Shown: positions 1 to 6,223, numbered from the stretch's first letter. The stretch is DNA of 9,901 bases from an uncultured Acetatifactor sp. (GCA_910586435.1 CAJUGT010000142.1:1-9901); one strand, 5' to 3'. A program made the numbers and translations. The notes: generated by a model not told the origin, from the sequence alone.

Positions 1-54
1 GGAGGCGTTGCCCGGGCCGAGCAGAGCTTCCCCCACCCCAGCCGCCGTCCCTTT
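1..54 (-). repeat. GC-rich interspersed repeat, left-edge copy (partial)
   Basis: Bases 1-54 match the reverse complement of 9744-9797 with four mismatches that I can count (at 24, 26, 41 and 50). The block includes GGAGGCGTTGCCCGGGCCGA and a C-rich CCCCCACCCC run. Base composition is far more GC-rich than the AT-rich sequence that starts after about position 100. The copy is cut by the window edge, so the rest of the element (inner hairpin and second arm, as seen at 9744-9901) would lie upstream. It is probably a mobile or amplified palindromic element; no transposase is present. Confidence 0.8.
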
Positions 55-141
55 TTGGAAAGCGACAAAAGCCACCTGGGACGATTGGGGATGAACAGTA
101 ACATTTTGTGCGCCGTAACAGGAAAATTATAAAAAGTTTAC

Positions 142-170
142 TTGTATAGATATTCATTTTAAAGTATACT
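142..170 (+). promoter_or_regulatory. Candidate sigma-A promoter of the clpX-like gene
   Basis: TTGTAT at 142-147, a 17-base spacer, then TATACT at 165-170 (five of six to the -10 consensus). The -35 box is weak (three of six). The region is strongly AT-rich. Transcription would start near 177, giving a leader of about 110 nt. The leader holds a 12-base direct repeat, ATGTGCGGAAAT, at 238-249 and 267-278. Confidence 0.5.
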
Positions 171-286
171 CTTATTAACCGTAATACATTGAAATCCGGG
201 TATCGGGGTGTGTTTGGCAATTCAACATATCCCGGAAATGTGCGGAAATATGAAAAGTGCTGGAATATGTGCGGAAATGAGGAGAT

Positions 287-1810
287 ATGTCGGAAAAGTT
301 TGATGATGAAGAGATAAAAGAGGAGGAAATTGACCTGGCAGAAGGGCGTCAGGACGCCTCTGCAACAAAAAATGCGGGGAAAAGTGATAACAATGAGTAT
401 GAGGATGTATGCTTCATCTGCCGCAGGCCGGAGAGCAAGGCGGGAAAAATGATTAAGTTGCCGAATCATATTTGCATTTGTGACGATTGTATGCATAAGA
501 CCATGGAGACGGTGAGCCAGTTTGACTATCAGGGAATGCTGAACAATCCTCAGTTTCAGAATGAATTGGATCAGATGGCGAAGAAAGGCTTTCCCAATAT
601 CAGTTTTGTCAACCTGGCGGATTTGCAGGGGGATGGAGGAATACCCAACAAGCAGAAGCTGAAAAAAAAGAAGAAAAAGGAAGGGCAGGAGCCGGTTTTA
701 AACATCCGGAATATTCCTGCGCCCCATAAAATAAAGGCGAGCCTGGATGAATATGTGGTGGGACAAAATCATGCCAAGAAGGTGATTTCTGTGGCAGTGT
801 ATAATCACTACAAACGTGTCGCAACCAACACCATGGATGAAATAGAGATAGAAAAGTCCAATATGCTCATGATTGGGCCTACGGGCAGCGGCAAAACATA
901 TCTGGTGAAAACCCTGGCCAGGCTGTTGGATGTGCCTTTGGCCATTGCGGACGCCACCTCTCTGACGGAGGCGGGCTATATTGGCGACGACATTGAATCG
1001 GTGGTTTCCAAGTTGCTGGCCGCTGCGGACAATGATGTGGAAAAGGCGGAACAGGGGATTATTTTCGTTGATGAAATAGATAAGATTGCCAAGAAAAGGA
1101 ATACCAACAGCCGGGATGTGAGCGGTGAAAGTGTGCAGCAAGGGATGCTGAAGCTTTTGGAAGGCGCGGAAGTGGAAGTGCCTGTGGGCGCCAACAGTAA
1201 AAACGCAATGGTTCCTCTGGCCACGGTAAATACCCGCAATATTTTGTTTATCTGCGGGGGCGCTTTTCCGGATTTGGAGGATATTATCAAAGAGCGCCTG
1301 AACAAGACCGCATCCATCGGATTCAATTCCGAACTGAAGGATAAATACAATAAGGATAAAAATATTCTGTCCAAGGTGACGGTGGAAGACATCAGAAAAT
1401 TCGGAATGATACCTGAATTTATTGGACGATTGCCCATTATCTATACACTGGAAGGATTGAACCGGGAGATGCTGGTGAAGATTCTGAAGGAGCCTAAAAA
1501 TGCCATTTTGAAGCAATATCAGAAACTCCTGGAGCTGGACGAAGTAAAGCTGGAATTCAGTGAGGACGCCCTGGAAGCTATTGCGGATAAGGCCATGGAA
1601 AGGGATACCGGTGCCAGGGCTTTGCGTTCCATCATTGAGGATTTTATGCTGGATATTATGTATGAGATTCCAAAAGACGATAACATTGGCAAGGTGACAA
1701 TTACGAAAGAATATATCCTGGGCACAGGCGGACCCATTATAGAAATCCGCAGCAATCTCATATCAGAAGAAGCAGGTAAAGGGAAACAGTCAGGGCAGGA
1801 AAAGGGTTAA
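287..1810 (+). CDS. ClpX-like AAA+ unfoldase with N-terminal zinc finger (divergent paralogue)
   Basis: 507 residues. Family role: an ATP-driven hexameric unfoldase that feeds substrates to the ClpP peptidase. Visible features: an acidic N-terminus (1-40); a C4 zinc-binding domain with C42, C45, C65 and C68; a linker with a lysine-rich run around 124-131; Walker A GPTGSGKT at 197-204; a pore loop GYIG at 230-233 (GYVG in typical ClpX); Walker B with VDEID at 261-265; an IGF tripeptide at 344-346, the ClpP-docking signature; GRLP at 380-383 (arginine-finger region); and sensor-2 GAR at 442-444. It is longer than housekeeping ClpX (about 420 residues), mostly before the AAA+ core. The RKH pore motif of ClpX is absent; the equivalent stretch, about 300-316, reads GANSKNAMVPLATVNT. 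This suggests a second ClpX with different substrates rather than the main copy. The start is ATG 287 after GAGGAG at 279-284, unusually close (2 nt). No tig or clpP neighbour is present. It ends at a terminator shared with the convergent metal operon. Confidence 0.88.
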   Translation: MSEKFDDEEIKEEEIDLAEGRQDASATKNAGKSDNNEYEDVCFICRRPESKAGKMIKLPNHICICDDCMHKTMETVSQFDYQGMLNNPQFQNELDQMAKKGFPNISFVNLADLQGDGGIPNKQKLKKKKKKEGQEPVLNIRNIPAPHKIKASLDEYVVGQNHAKKVISVAVYNHYKRVATNTMDEIEIEKSNMLMIGPTGSGKTYLVKTLARLLDVPLAIADATSLTEAGYIGDDIESVVSKLLAAADNDVEKAEQGIIFVDEIDKIAKKRNTNSRDVSGESVQQGMLKLLEGAEVEVPVGANSKNAMVPLATVNTRNILFICGGAFPDLEDIIKERLNKTASIGFNSELKDKYNKDKNILSKVTVEDIRKFGMIPEFIGRLPIIYTLEGLNREMLVKILKEPKNAILKQYQKLLELDEVKLEFSEDALEAIADKAMERDTGARALRSIIEDFMLDIMYEIPKDDNIGKVTITKEYILGTGGPIIEIRSNLISEEAGKGKQSGQEKG

Positions 1811-1823
1811 AATTTATTGCGCA

Positions 1824-1862
1824 AAAACTAAGAGCGGACTACGATAGCCCACTCTTAGTTTT
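1824..1862. terminator. Bidirectional intrinsic terminator between convergent genes
   Basis: AAAACTAAGAG (1824-1834) and CTCTTAGTTTT (1852-1862) form an 11-bp perfect stem with a 17-nt loop. A-runs on one side and T-runs on the other provide a U-tract on either strand. It lies 14 nt after the clpX-like stop and 9 nt after the ATPase stop on the minus strand, so it can end both transcripts. Confidence 0.85.
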
Positions 1863-1870
1863 GTGCCTTG

Positions 1871-3892
1871 CTACTCCATTTTCACATCATAGCGCAGGCA
1901 TCTGACAGCGTTTAATACCGCCAGAACCATCACACCCACGTCGGCAAAAATCGCCACCCACATGTTAGCCACGCCTATTGCGCCAAGAATAAGGCATGCA
2001 GCTTTGATTCCCAGGGCAAAGATAATGTTTTCATATACAATACGCATACATTTGCGGGAAATACCTATGGCAATGGCCAATTTCATGGGGTTGTCGTCCA
2101 TAAGCACAATATCTGCCGCTTCAATGGCCGCATCGGAACCCAGGGCGCCCATGGCCACGCCGATATCCGCTCGGGAGAGCACAGGGGCGTCATTGATGCC
2201 ATCTCCTACAAAGGCAAGATTCTCTTTGGGCAATTTCTCAGAAAGCAGCAGTTCCACCGCCTCTACCTTGTCGCCGGGCAAAAGTTCACTTTTCACTTCA
2301 TCCAATCCCAGTTTCGCAGCCACCTCTTTTGCGGCCGCCGTATTGTCTCCTGTGAGCATGACGGTTTTTTTCACGCCTGACGCTTTCAGTGCGGCAATGG
2401 CTGAAGCGGACTGTTCTTTTACCACATCGGCGATAAGAATGTATCCGGAATAAGTTCCATCTACCGCTACGTGAACAATGGTTCCTGTCCCTGTTTCCTG
2501 TTCGGGCGTAATTCCAAGTCGGGCCATGAGTTTGGCGTTGCCCGCTGCTACTTTTACCCCGTCCACCATTGCGGTCACACCATGTCCGCCGATTTCTTCC
2601 ACTTCTGATACAACTGTCCGGTTGATGGCAGCACCATATGCTTCGCAAAGGCTTTTGCTGATAGGATGTTCGGAATAGCTCTCCGCATATGCCGCATATT
2701 CCAGCAATTTCCTGCCTGCCAATTCAAATGACTGTGATTTTGCTTTGTCGGTTTCTTCCCCTTTGGAGGCAGGCGTTTCGCTTTGACACAATTTTTCAAT
2801 CCTGGTGTTGCTGCCGGAAGCCTGTTCTATGCAAAATGATTCTGAAGGACATACCTTTGTCACCTGGAACACGCCCTTTGTCAGAGTCCCCGTCTTGTCG
2901 AACACCGCATACTTTGTCCGGGCCAGGGCTTCCAGATAATTGGAACCCTTTATCAGGATTCCTTTGGCGGAAGCGCCTCCTATGCCGCCGAAAAAGCTTA
3001 AGGGAATGGAAATTACCAATGCGCAGGGACAGCTGATTACCAGGAAGGTCAAAGCACGGATGACCCATACATTCCAATTGGCCGGATTGCCCATAAATAG
3101 ATTTATCAATGTGGGTATTACCGCCAGGGCCAAAGCGCTGAAGCAAACTCCGGGGGTATAATACCTTGCGAATTTGGTGATAAAATTTTCGGTACGAGCT
3201 TTTTTCATACTGGAATTTTCCACCAGATCCAAGATTTTGGAAACGGTGGATTCACCGAATTCCTTTGTGGTCCGAATTCTCAGCAGCCCGGAAAGGTTGA
3301 CACAGCCGCTGATGACTTCTTCTCCGGCATTTACTTCCCTGGGCACGCTCTCTCCGGTCAGAGCGCTTGTATTCAAAGTGGAATTCCCTTCTACAATCAC
3401 GCCGTCTATGGGAATCTTCTCACCGGGACGCACCAGAATAATCGTTCCCACCTCTACGTCATCCGGATCAACTTGTTCCACATTGCCACTTTCGTCTTCC
3501 ATGTTGGCATAATCCGGGCGTATATCCATCAGAGCGCTGATATTGCGGCGGCTCTTTCCCACCGCCACCGCCTGAAACAACTCTCCAATTTGATAAAACA
3601 GCATTACCGCCACACCTTCCGCAAATTCTCCTTCCATACCATGGGCTTCATTGTATACACCCAACAGCATGGCTCCTATGGTGGCCACTGCCATTAGAAA
3701 GTTCTCGTCAAAAACTTCTCCATGCAATATTCCAAGTACTGCCTTTCGCAGTATGTCATAACCTATGACAAGATAAGGAATCAGATACAGCCCAAATCTC
3801 AGATAGCCTTCCACAGGCACAAAAGGAAGTATTATCATTAGCGCTGCCGCCAAAATAATCCGAATTAATACATTTTTCTGTTTTTTTGTCAT
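1871..3892 (-). CDS. cadA: P1B-type heavy-metal translocating ATPase (Zn/Cd/Pb efflux, CadA/ZntA group)
   Basis: 673 residues; an inner-membrane pump that exports Zn2+, Cd2+ or Pb2+ using ATP. Seen: two N-terminal membrane-segment clusters; actuator TGES at 179-182; CPC at 288-290 in the metal-binding TM6; phosphorylation motif DKTGTLT at 332-338; the P1B HP pair at 409-410; GDGIND at 563-568; and a lysine (K630) and aspartate (D651) 21 residues apart in TM7 and TM8, as in the ZntA/CadA subgroup. It lacks the usual N-terminal HMA domain, which is encoded by the gene just upstream (4110-4331). An unusual hydrophilic insert, about residues 341-391, with three cysteines (348, 354, 369), separates the phosphorylation motif from the HP region. 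The ATG at 3892 was chosen because an AGAGG site sits 8 nt before it; the longer open frame up to 3991 runs through a non-coding repeat array. Probably co-transcribed with the HMA gene. Confidence 0.93.
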   Translation of the reverse strand: MTKKQKNVLIRIILAAALMIILPFVPVEGYLRFGLYLIPYLVIGYDILRKAVLGILHGEVFDENFLMAVATIGAMLLGVYNEAHGMEGEFAEGVAVMLFYQIGELFQAVAVGKSRRNISALMDIRPDYANMEDESGNVEQVDPDDVEVGTIILVRPGEKIPIDGVIVEGNSTLNTSALTGESVPREVNAGEEVISGCVNLSGLLRIRTTKEFGESTVSKILDLVENSSMKKARTENFITKFARYYTPGVCFSALALAVIPTLINLFMGNPANWNVWVIRALTFLVISCPCALVISIPLSFFGGIGGASAKGILIKGSNYLEALARTKYAVFDKTGTLTKGVFQVTKVCPSESFCIEQASGSNTRIEKLCQSETPASKGEETDKAKSQSFELAGRKLLEYAAYAESYSEHPISKSLCEAYGAAINRTVVSEVEEIGGHGVTAMVDGVKVAAGNAKLMARLGITPEQETGTGTIVHVAVDGTYSGYILIADVVKEQSASAIAALKASGVKKTVMLTGDNTAAAKEVAAKLGLDEVKSELLPGDKVEAVELLLSEKLPKENLAFVGDGINDAPVLSRADIGVAMGALGSDAAIEAADIVLMDDNPMKLAIAIGISRKCMRIVYENIIFALGIKAACLILGAIGVANMWVAIFADVGVMVLAVLNAVRCLRYDVKME

Positions 3893-3963
3893 GTCAATAT
3901 CCTCTTTTGCGCTTACTGCGCAAACAATCTTCCAAACGTTAACCAAGCATCTTTTGTAAAACC

Positions 3964-4028
3964 ATACGGAAAAAACATATCTTAAAACCATATATTAAAA
4001 CTATACCTTAAGACTATACCTTAAAACA
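3964..4028 (-). repeat. 13-bp tandem repeat array before the ATPase gene
   Basis: Four contiguous 13-nt units at 3977-3989, 3990-4002, 4003-4015 and 4016-4028 share the plus-strand pattern ATAyCTTAAAACy; units 3 and 4 start with ATACCTTAA. A more degenerate fifth unit may occupy 3964-3976. The array sits between the intergenic hairpin and the ribosome binding site of the ATPase gene, so it is in the transcribed operon. Its phase is not a protein repeat, because it lies upstream of the chosen start. It could be a protein-binding array or simple slippage expansion. Confidence 0.75.
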
Positions 4029-4057
4029 GTAACCAGCCTTCCGGGAAGACTGGTTAC
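4029..4057 (-). terminator. Intergenic hairpin between HMA gene and ATPase gene
   Basis: GTAACCAG (4029-4036) pairs with CTGGTTAC (4050-4057), then one C-A mismatch, then CTTC pairs with GAAG around a 3-nt loop, giving about 12 bp. Read on the minus strand it is followed by GTTTTAAGG, a short U-run. This suits a partial terminator or RNA-processing site that would lower ATPase expression relative to the upstream small protein. It lies 52 nt after the HMA stop codon. Confidence 0.6.
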
Positions 4058-4109
4058 GCAGTGAGGACGCATTTGTGTAACAGTATAGCGTTCTGGCAAT
4101 GATTTTATC

Positions 4110-4331
4110 TTACTCCAAAAAAATTTCGCAGTCGTCTTCCACTTTTTTACAGGCTTTCCGCACTGCCTGCATGACACTCTTGTCATCTGCGCCTTCCGCA
4201 AATTCCACTTTCATCTTTTGGGTCATAAAACTGACCGTTGCTTCCTGGACACCTTCCACCTTTTTGGCCGCCTCTTCCATTTTCAAGGCGCAATTTGCGC
4301 AATCCACCTCAATTTTGTAAGTCTTCTTCAT
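4110..4331 (-). CDS. Stand-alone heavy-metal-associated (HMA) domain protein
   Basis: 73 residues, one ferredoxin-like HMA domain. Metal ligands C11 and C14 lie in VDCANC at 9-14. The aspartate before the first cysteine (DCxxC) is the pattern of ZntA/CadA-type N-terminal domains rather than copper chaperones, which carry GMTCxxC. Family role: soluble cytosolic metal binding and delivery, or regulation of a partner ATPase. It is the first gene of a two-gene operon with the ATPase at 1871-3892, which lacks its own HMA domain, so the pair looks like a split CadA. The ATG at 4331 is preceded by AGGAGG at 4338-4343 with 6-nt spacing, far better than the upstream in-frame ATG at 4364. Other cysteines (around 60 and 68) lie near the acidic C-terminus. 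Expression is likely metal-induced through the operator at 4378-4403. Confidence 0.9.
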   Translation of the reverse strand: MKKTYKIEVDCANCALKMEEAAKKVEGVQEATVSFMTQKMKVEFAEGADDKSVMQAVRKACKKVEDDCEIFLE

Positions 4332-4377
4332 CTCAATCCTCCTCGTTTCTCTACAAATTCCCATATCATATCAAAAT

Positions 4378-4403
4378 AACATCTGAATCATTGTTCATAT
4401 GTT
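4378..4403 (-). promoter_or_regulatory. ArsR/SmtB-type metal-sensor operator
   Basis: Ten-base arms AACATCTGAA (4378-4387) and TTCATATGTT (4394-4403) around a 6-nt centre match in nine of ten positions. The TGAA-N6-TTCA core is the recognised operator pattern of Zn/Cd-sensing ArsR/SmtB repressors such as SmtB, ZiaR and CzrA. It lies directly downstream of the -10 box and over the expected start of transcription of the HMA-ATPase operon, a classic repression position. No ArsR-family gene is found in the window, so the regulator must be encoded elsewhere. Confidence 0.8.
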
Positions 4404-4404
4404 T

Positions 4405-4432
4405 ATATTACCATATATTTTTCAATTGTCAA
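4405..4432 (-). promoter_or_regulatory. Sigma-A promoter of the HMA-ATPase operon
   Basis: On the minus strand there is a perfect -35 TTGACA (4427-4432), a 16-base spacer and TAATAT (4405-4410), which overlaps TATAAA with a 19-base spacer. The AT-rich spacer and a perfect -35 suggest a strong promoter held off by the adjacent operator. The leader to the HMA start would be about 65 nt. Confidence 0.75.
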
Positions 4433-4478
4433 GAGGTCACTGATAAAAATGTATACTTTTCAGTTACTATTCATTTAT

Positions 4479-4610
4479 GGTGTTGCGTGCTGAGGAATGC
4501 TTTGGAGTCCGATACTAAAGGCTTTGTCACCATTACGTTGCCGCAAAGCGTTTTTGTACGTTCCCTGGATTTGGAGCTGGCAGGGAATACTTAGATGCAA
4601 CAAAGAACAC
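4479..4610. repeat. Gene-less block with hairpin, possible repeat remnant
   Basis: Between the metal operon promoter and the aldolase gene no convincing gene is seen. The block contains a hairpin of TTCCCTG (4561-4567) with CAGGGAA (4581-4587). Short open frames on both strands look like chance. The base composition (GC-richer than its surroundings) and a vague familiarity of its translations suggest an interspersed element found in related genomes, but I cannot confirm that from the sequence. Confidence 0.25.
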
Positions 4611-4646
4611 GGCCATGCTGAATCGCAACCAATCAGGACTGAATCA

Positions 4647-4652
4647 TATAAT
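4647..4652 (+). promoter_or_regulatory. Possible -10 box of the aldolase gene
   Basis: A perfect TATAAT is present, but the sequence 17 bases upstream (CGCAAC) is not a good -35 and there is no TG extension. If it is used, the leader to the start codon is about 190 nt and includes the paired blocks at 4711 and 4771. Confidence 0.3.
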
Positions 4653-4710
4653 GGCTATTCCATTTTTTTGAGATATGTGGTATGATTGGAAAGGAAGAAA
4701 ATTGTTACCG

Positions 4711-4823
4711 GTTCTTTGGGGAAGGCATCGGAATAAGCCGTCGCCCCAGGGCGGATAGCAGAGTAAATCAGTCCTTTGGGGAGGATATGCGTAAAATGCG
4801 CCGGACCCGGAAGAAGGGCTGAT
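4711..4823 (+). promoter_or_regulatory. Aldolase leader with two related blocks 60 bp apart
   Basis: GTTCTTTGGGGAAGG at 4711 and GTCCTTTGGGGAGGA at 4771 start two imperfectly matching stretches of about 37 nt (roughly two thirds identical by eye). The second block is closed by ATCAG (4768-4772) pairing with CTGAT (4819-4823). Inside, GCG/CGC and CCC/GGG mini-stems can form. The first block holds CGCCC/GGGCG at 4742-4753. This resembles a duplicated RNA or protein-binding element in the leader. I recognise no known riboswitch. Confidence 0.35.
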
Positions 4824-4850
4824 AATATTAAATAAATGGAGGTATGTAAA

Positions 4851-5714
4851 ATGTTAGTTTCTGCAACAGAGATGTTGAAAAAGGCAAAAGCAGGCCATTA
4901 TGCGGTTGGGCAATTCAACATTAACAATCTGGAATGGACAAAGGCCATTCTGTTGACCGCAAAAGAGTGCAAATCCCCTGTGATTCTGGGAGTATCGGAA
5001 GGCGCTGGAAAGTATATGGGCGGTTATCAGACAGTTGTGGGTATGGTCAACGGTCTGCTGAATGGTTTGGACATTGATGTTCCCGTAGCTCTTCATCTGG
5101 ATCATGGAACTTATGAAGGATGCTATAAGTGCATTGAGGCAGGTTTTTCATCCATTATGTTTGATGGTTCCCATTATCCCATTGAGGAGAATATCGCAAA
5201 AACTACGGAGCTTGTAGCTTCTGCCCATGGAAAAGGAATTTCCATTGAGGCTGAGGTTGGCGCTATTGGCGGTGAAGAGGACGGCGTGGTTGGCATGGGC
5301 GAGTGCGCAGATCCTGAGGAGTGTAAGGCAATCGCTGAGCTGGGTGTAGATTTCCTGGCGGCAGGCATTGGCAATATTCATGGCAAATATCCGGCAAACT
5401 GGAAGGGTTTGAGCTTTGAGACACTGGATGCCGTTCAGCAGCTTACGGGAGAACTTCCTCTGGTGCTTCACGGCGGTACAGGTATTCCGGCAGATATGAT
5501 CAAGAAGGCCATCAGCCTGGGCGTGGCGAAGATAAATGTGAACACGGAGTGCCAGTTGGCATTTGCTGAAGCTACCCGCCAATATATTGAAGCAGGCAAA
5601 GATAAGGAAGGCAAGGGATTTGACCCCAGGAAGCTTTTGGCGCCCGGCGTGGAGGCGATTAAGGCAACTGTGAAAGAGAAGATGGAATTGTTTGGTTCTG
5701 TCGGCAAGGCGTAA
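4851..5714 (+). CDS. fba: Class II fructose-1,6-bisphosphate aldolase
   Basis: 287 residues. Catalyses reversible cleavage of fructose-1,6-bisphosphate to dihydroxyacetone phosphate and glyceraldehyde-3-phosphate in glycolysis and gluconeogenesis; cytosolic and zinc-dependent. Family signatures: GQFNINN near residues 20-26; HLDHG with catalytic D84 and zinc ligand H85; the EAEVG region (E134); zinc ligand H177 in NIHG; LHGGTG with H207; and the phosphate-binding INVNTE near 228-233. Length and motif spacing match the Bacillus/Clostridium type (FbaA) closely. ATG 4851 was chosen because GGAGG at 4838-4842 is 8 nt upstream; the ATG at 4836 would overlap this site. It is monocistronic here, with its own terminator at 5744-5782. 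A related tagatose- or ketose-bisphosphate aldolase is possible, but the sequence fits Fba best. Confidence 0.95.
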   Translation: MLVSATEMLKKAKAGHYAVGQFNINNLEWTKAILLTAKECKSPVILGVSEGAGKYMGGYQTVVGMVNGLLNGLDIDVPVALHLDHGTYEGCYKCIEAGFSSIMFDGSHYPIEENIAKTTELVASAHGKGISIEAEVGAIGGEEDGVVGMGECADPEECKAIAELGVDFLAAGIGNIHGKYPANWKGLSFETLDAVQQLTGELPLVLHGGTGIPADMIKKAISLGVAKINVNTECQLAFAEATRQYIEAGKDKEGKGFDPRKLLAPGVEAIKATVKEKMELFGSVGKA

Positions 5715-5743
5715 ACCGAACATGTGCCATGGGGTACATTATA

Positions 5744-5782
5744 AGGACATCCGTTCCTGGGAGGGAACGGGCGTCCTTTTTT
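5744..5782 (+). terminator. Intrinsic terminator of the aldolase gene
   Basis: AGGAC (5744-5748) pairs with GTCCT (5773-5777), and CCGTTCC (5751-5757) with GGAACGG (5764-5770), around a six-base loop with one wobble and one mismatch between. A run of Ts to 5782 follows. It lies 30 nt after the stop codon. Confidence 0.92.
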
Positions 5783-5921
5783 AGTGCGGTGTGTCCAGCG
5801 AAGTTGGACCACATTTGTAACTTCAAAACTAACTATATCTGACAGCCAAAAAATGTGACAGCCCAAGATTCAAGAAAATGGCTGGAGCATGACGTAATGC
5901 CGTAGAAGGAAGAATGTTGGA
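5783..5921 (+). other. Gene-less junction sequence before intron relic
   Basis: Directly after the terminator T-run comes GTGCG (5785-5789), the typical first bases of group II introns. A small hairpin of GTCCA with TGGAC follows around 5793-5809. TGACAGCC then occurs twice, at 5840-5847 and 5856-5863. No coding region is seen. It may be scrambled remains of the intron 5' end or of another insertion; which one cannot be told by eye. Confidence 0.35.
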
Positions 5922-5991
5922 AAGCCGTGTGCGGCAGAATCTCACGCATGGTTTGATGAGGGCGGATGAAAATTTCATCCGCCTACTCTAC
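5922..5991 (+). mobile_element. Group II intron relic: domains V and VI only
   Basis: 5922-5954 reads as domain V: it opens AAGCCGTGTG and closes CGCATGGTTT. The invariant AGC triad is at 5923-5925, with the G-U pair expected in the triad helix. The upper stem has one C-T mismatch. Domain VI follows: GAG plus an 11-bp near-perfect hairpin (5961-5983), then a bulged A at 5985 before CTC, and a TAC end about 7 nt later, the usual branch-point geometry. No reverse transcriptase or domains I-III are present, so this is a truncated 3' end and would not splice alone. Confidence 0.8.
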
Positions 5992-6051
5992 CGCAGGCGT
6001 CACAATGCCATGAAGCCCTGGGGCCAAGCCATTGGCAGGATGAAAAAGTAG

Positions 6052-6172
6052 TGGAAATATTGCGGATAAAGAGTTAGAATAAAAAGGAACATTGGGAATT
6101 ATGTTTGTCAGGATGTTTGGGAAGTTTTGCCCCGGAAAAGGGAGGATGCCAAGGAACCGGGTTCCTTGGCAT
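6052..6172 (+). ncRNA. Possible small RNA or mini-gene ended by a solitary terminator
   Basis: A perfect 12-bp hairpin, ATGCCAAGGAAC (6146-6157) with GTTCCTTGGCAT (6161-6172), with a CGG loop and TTATTA behind it, terminates something, but no upstream gene is available because the aldolase already ends at 5782. A weak promoter (TGGAAA at 6052, 17-nt spacer, TAGAAT at 6075-6080) would give a transcript of about 90 nt. A 26-codon frame starts at ATG 6101 but lacks a good ribosome binding site. The small RNA reading is tentative; the hairpin itself is certain. Confidence 0.35.
6146..6172 (+). terminator. Perfect 12-bp terminator-like hairpin
   Basis: Uninterrupted 12-bp stem with a 3-nt loop, followed by TTATTATG, a poor U-tract. 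It works better as a terminator or RNA end than as a protein operator because of the tight loop. It shields the acetyltransferase gene from upstream transcription. Confidence 0.65.
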
Positions 6173-6223
6173 TTATTATGAAAAAGTTATTTAGTAAACA
6201 ATAAACTGTAATGGGCTTTGTGA

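Noticed and set aside
698..1516. A 272-codon minus-strand frame inside the clpX-like gene
   Set aside because: It is the antisense of a strongly conserved AAA+ gene and its translation has no domain features.
1962..3697. Several plus-strand frames inside the ATPase gene
   Set aside because: They are antisense to a gene with all catalytic P-type ATPase motifs in place.
3893..3991. N-terminal extension of the ATPase to an upstream ATG at 3991
   Set aside because: It has no ribosome binding site, it runs through the repeat array region, and the start at 3892 has a good AGAGG site and matches CadA-type N-termini.
5785..5815. An IS3-type terminal inverted repeat (GTCCA...TGGAC motif)
   Set aside because: Only a short resemblance, with no second end, transposase or target duplication visible.
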